15,855 nucleotides of DNA from PALSA-1355 sp035496575 (GTDB lineage: Bacteria > Planctomycetota > Planctomycetia > Pirellulales > PALSA-1355): positions 1 to 15,855 of the forward strand of contig DATJEN010000208.1 of NCBI GenBank assembly GCA_035496575.1, read 5' to 3'. A program made the translations under genes and the position numbers. The notes beneath the pieces were generated by a model. That model did no database searches. It had not been told where the DNA came from and saw only the letters and a list, made by a program, of their open reading frames with translations. Positions within the stretch are counted from its first letter, which is position 1. Each line of letters begins with the position of its first letter. Shown here piece after piece: positions 13,510 through 15,855 of the stretch.

Positions 13510-13872
13510 GTGAGTGAAAAACCGTTTGCCAACTTCCGCGAGTTCTGGCCCTACTACGTCCGCGAGCACTCCCACCCGATGTGCCGGGCTTTTCATTTCG
13601 TGGGAAGCACGCTGGTACTGGCCGTATTGGTGGCTTCGATTTGGTACGGGCCGTGGCTGCTGTTGGCGGCGCCTGTCGTGGGCTATGGGTTCGCCTGGTT
13701 CAGTCACTTCACCATCGAGCGGAACCGGCCGGCCACGTTCAAATACCCGCTGTGGTCTTTGATTGCCGACTGGAAAATGTGGTTTTTGATGCTCATTGGC
13801 CGGATGCAGCCGGAAGTGGCGCGGGCCAACGAGCTGGCGGGCTCCGGCGCGCGGGTCGCTGCCGGGGATTAG
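13510..13872 (+). CDS. Mpo1-like / DUF962 membrane protein
   Basis: A protein of 120 residues with the full bacterial DUF962 pattern: FREFWPYYVREHSHP near the start, FHFVGS, two or three hydrophobic helices (~30-65), FSHFTIERNRPATFKYPLWSL, then a last hydrophobic stretch (WKMWFLMLIGRM). The conserved histidines His20, His22, His29 and His66 match those that bind iron in yeast Mpo1, a dioxygenase for alpha-oxidation of 2-hydroxy fatty acids. The bacterial substrate is not established. GTG 13510 is preferred because GGGAG ends 8 nt upstream; an ATG at 13495, in frame, would add five residues but has no ribosome binding site. The gene stands alone. Confidence 0.88.
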   Translation: MSEKPFANFREFWPYYVREHSHPMCRAFHFVGSTLVLAVLVASIWYGPWLLLAAPVVGYGFAWFSHFTIERNRPATFKYPLWSLIADWKMWFLMLIGRMQPEVARANELAGSGARVAAGD

Positions 13873-14063
13873 CGGGCCACTTTCGGCAAGGCCATCCGCC
13901 GCTGCAAGGCTGGTAGGATCGGCCTTGTGCCGCGACTATACTGGACCCAGTTTCCAGGCGGCTGTGGACCCTTGGGTCTCACCGCGGTCCGCGCCGTCTT
14001 GCCGGTGCACTCTTGAGCGCCGGCGCCGCGTTCCATTCCTTGGATCCTTACTGGAGTCTTTGA

Positions 14064-15407
14064 ATGCGCGCAGCGACCCTGCTTCGAACCTCGCTCGTTT
14101 TGCTGGTGCTGTCCACGTGCGCTCTCGCGGAGGATAAGCCCCGCGCCTTTATTGGCGCGAAGATCATTCCGATCGAAGGCGACGAGATACCGTCGGGCAC
14201 GCTGGTGATCAAAGGCGGCAAGATTGTCGCCGTGGGGCCGAAGGACACGACCGAAGTTCCCGCCGACGCCGAAAAGGTGGACGTCACCGGAAAGACGATC
14301 ATGCCTGGCTTGATCTGCACGCACAGCCACATTGGCGGCAGCGGCGGGCTGGGTGGCGCCGACGGCAGCAGTCCCATTCAGCCCGGCGTGCGGATCTACG
14401 ACTCGATCAACGTTCATGATCCAGGCTTCAAACGCGCACTGGCCGGCGGGCTCACGACGCTCAACATCATGCCCGGCTCCGGGCATTTGATCAGCGGCCA
14501 GACGGTGTATGTGAAGCTGCGATTGAATCCGAAGCCCAAGAAAGTGGATGACTTTTTCTTTTCCGCGGACCCGCAGGGCAACCCGATCGGCGGGCTGAAG
14601 ATGGCCAATGGCACCAATTCGATGCGCGAACCGCCCTTTCCTGGCACGCGCGGAAAGTCGGCCTTCCTGGTGCGCGAGCAGTACATCAAAGCCCGCGAGT
14701 ACCAGGACAAGATCACGCGGGCGGCGGGCGACGCGGCCAAGATACCCGCACGAGATTTGAATCTCGAGGCATTGGTCGAGGCGCTGCAAGGCAAGCGGAT
14801 CGTACACCATCACACGCACCGGCATGACGACATCGCCACGGTGATGCGCTTAGCCAAAGAGTTTGGGCTGAAGGTCGTTCTGCATCACGTGAGCGATGCG
14901 TGGAAGATTCCCGAAGAGATCGCGGCAGGGCACTTTCCGTGTTCCGTAATCGTGATCGACTCGCCCGGTGGAAAACAGGAAGCCCGTTATTCGCGGTTCG
15001 AGACAGGCGGAATCCTCGAGAAGGCCGGCATATTGACGGCGTTTCACACCGATGATTGGATCACCGACTCGCGGCTGTTTCGTCGAAGCGCGGCCTTGGC
15101 GGTGCGGGCCGGCATGTCGCGGCCGGGGGCGCTCAAAGCCCTGACCTTCGCCGGGGCGCAAATGCTGGGGCTGGAAGAGCGAATCGGTTCGCTCAAGGCT
15201 GGCAAGGACGCGGACTTTGCCATTTTGGAAGGTGATCCGCTCAGCGTGTACTGCAAAACGCAAGAGACCTGGGTCGATGGTGTCAAGGTCTTCGATCGAA
15301 ACGACCCCAAAGACCGCTTGTACGCGGTGGGGGGTTATGGAGCGGGCCACGACCAGATGCCGTACCTGTGCTGCTTCGATGAAGCCAATGTGGGAGCCGC
15401 CCAATGA
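14064..15407 (+). CDS. Exported amidohydrolase (imidazolonepropionase-like), first of a pair
   Basis: A protein of 447 residues. A signal peptide (MRAATLLRTSLVLLVLSTCALA) precedes a composite amidohydrolase fold: a short N-terminal beta sandwich (AKIIPIEGDEIPSGTLVIKGGKIVAVGP), then the metal-dependent barrel. Metal-site candidates are His87 and His89 (THSHIGG, the HxH motif), a His-rich run around 248-254 (VHHHTHRHDD), His274/His275 (LHHVSDAW) and Asp330/Asp331 in HTDDWITDSR. The C-terminal part returns to the sandwich (IGSLKAGKDADFAILEGDPL). The family hydrolyses C-N bonds in cyclic amides or dipeptides; the substrate is unknown. ATG 14064 has GGAG 7 nt upstream. Its last codons overlap the next gene by ATGA, so the two are translationally coupled. 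Confidence 0.9.
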   Translation: MRAATLLRTSLVLLVLSTCALAEDKPRAFIGAKIIPIEGDEIPSGTLVIKGGKIVAVGPKDTTEVPADAEKVDVTGKTIMPGLICTHSHIGGSGGLGGADGSSPIQPGVRIYDSINVHDPGFKRALAGGLTTLNIMPGSGHLISGQTVYVKLRLNPKPKKVDDFFFSADPQGNPIGGLKMANGTNSMREPPFPGTRGKSAFLVREQYIKAREYQDKITRAAGDAAKIPARDLNLEALVEALQGKRIVHHHTHRHDDIATVMRLAKEFGLKVVLHHVSDAWKIPEEIAAGHFPCSVIVIDSPGGKQEARYSRFETGGILEKAGILTAFHTDDWITDSRLFRRSAALAVRAGMSRPGALKALTFAGAQMLGLEERIGSLKAGKDADFAILEGDPLSVYCKTQETWVDGVKVFDRNDPKDRLYAVGGYGAGHDQMPYLCCFDEANVGAAQ

Positions 15408-15855
15408 GCCCTCGCTCGATTTGTTGCTCTGTCGCCTTGCTGCTTTGTGCGTCGTGGTGCGGCGCCGCGCTCGGCCAGGTTGCCGTGCGCGCAAAGACGC
15501 TGCACACCATGGCCGGCCAGAAGATCGATGATGCGGTGATCGTGATCCAGGAGGGCAAGATCGCGGCCGTGGGACCGGCCACTCAGACCAAGCCGCCCGA
15601 GGGCATGCGGATCATCGAAGCCAACGTCGTCACGCCCGGCCTGGTCGATGCGCACAGCACGGTCGGATTCTCGGGCATCCTGAATCACAACCACGATCAG
15701 GACCAGCTCGAGCGCTCGAGCGCCGTGCAGCCCGAGCTGCGCGCGATTGACGCCTACAACGCGCAGGAGGAGCTGATCGAGTGGATCCGCAGCTTCGGCG
15801 TGACCACCGTTCACGCCGGGCATGCTCCGGGCGAATTGCTATCCGGCCAGACGCT
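15404..15855 (+). CDS. Exported amidohydrolase, second of a pair (3' end outside window)
   Basis: The ATG at 15404 overlaps the TGA of the preceding gene in ATGA, and the frame stays open to the window edge (~150 residues seen). A signal peptide (SVALLLCASWCGAALGQ) is followed by the N-terminal amidohydrolase sandwich (VRAKTLHTMAGQKIDDAVIV, GKIAAVGP, VVTPGLVDAHSTVG). Where most members have the HxH metal motif this one reads His84-Ser-Thr86, so the second histidine is absent. The rest (NHNHDQDQLERSSAVQPELRAIDAYN, VTTVHAGHAPGELLSGQT) resembles the tandem partners of exported amidohydrolases in planctomycetes and Bacteroidetes. It may form a complex with the first gene's product or have altered metal use. 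Only the N-terminal third is visible. Confidence 0.88.
   Translation, partial: MSPRSICCSVALLLCASWCGAALGQVAVRAKTLHTMAGQKIDDAVIVIQEGKIAAVGPATQTKPPEGMRIIEANVVTPGLVDAHSTVGFSGILNHNHDQDQLERSSAVQPELRAIDAYNAQEELIEWIRSFGVTTVHAGHAPGELLSGQT

Noticed and set aside
1..15855. tRNA, rRNA, CRISPR array, insertion sequence or integrase
   Set aside because: No cloverleaf with CCA-end, no ribosomal RNA sequence, no regularly spaced direct repeats and no transposase motif could be seen.

Overview
The window looks like chromosomal DNA from a GC-rich planctomycete, probably of the Pirellulales type. This is inferred from gene content: a dockerin-like C-terminus, a cysteine-bearing Lpg1974/BBP7-like outer-membrane barrel, large Ala/Pro-rich exported proteins, an M2/M3-type peptidase and a pair of exported amidohydrolases. 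Long antisense open frames are everywhere, as expected at this GC content, and were discarded. I see no insertion sequence, integrase, CRISPR array, tRNA or rRNA.

Layout. 2-370 (+) is the end of a protein with a dockerin-like segment. 384-1439 (-) is a stand-alone ATP-dependent DNA ligase. 1721-3337 (+) is an FAD oxidoreductase fused to a C-terminal Rieske domain. 3489-5192 (+) is an exported zinc metallopeptidase with a good sigma70-like promoter, closed by a 36-nt perfectly palindromic bidirectional terminator. Next come four minus-strand genes for exported proteins: a PDZ protein with a low-complexity N-terminal half (5329-6510), a 610-residue disordered protein with seven K/R-A-L-F/L motifs (6699-8531), a C39-family cysteine peptidase (8733-9497) and an outer-membrane beta-barrel (9524-10810). 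The last two form an operon. After a 665-nt spacer comes a second outer-membrane barrel (11476-12642, +) with its own terminator, convergent with a 128-residue Gly/Ser/Ala-rich exported protein (12757-13143, -). A Mpo1/DUF962 membrane protein follows (13510-13872, +). The window ends with two exported amidohydrolases overlapping by ATGA (14064-15407 and 15404 to the edge).

How they may work together. From the PDZ gene to the small Gly/Ser-rich gene, about 8 kb codes for envelope or exported proteins. The barrel plus C39 peptidase pair recalls FapF/FapD of the Pseudomonas functional-amyloid (Fap) secretion system. The small exported protein nearby is a plausible, unproven cargo. The KALF-repeat protein is the most unusual single gene: seven copies of one short motif, all with different codons, in an otherwise disordered exported chain. 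The rest (ligase, Rieske oxidoreductase, peptidase, Mpo1-like protein, amidohydrolases) are recognisable housekeeping or catabolic genes.
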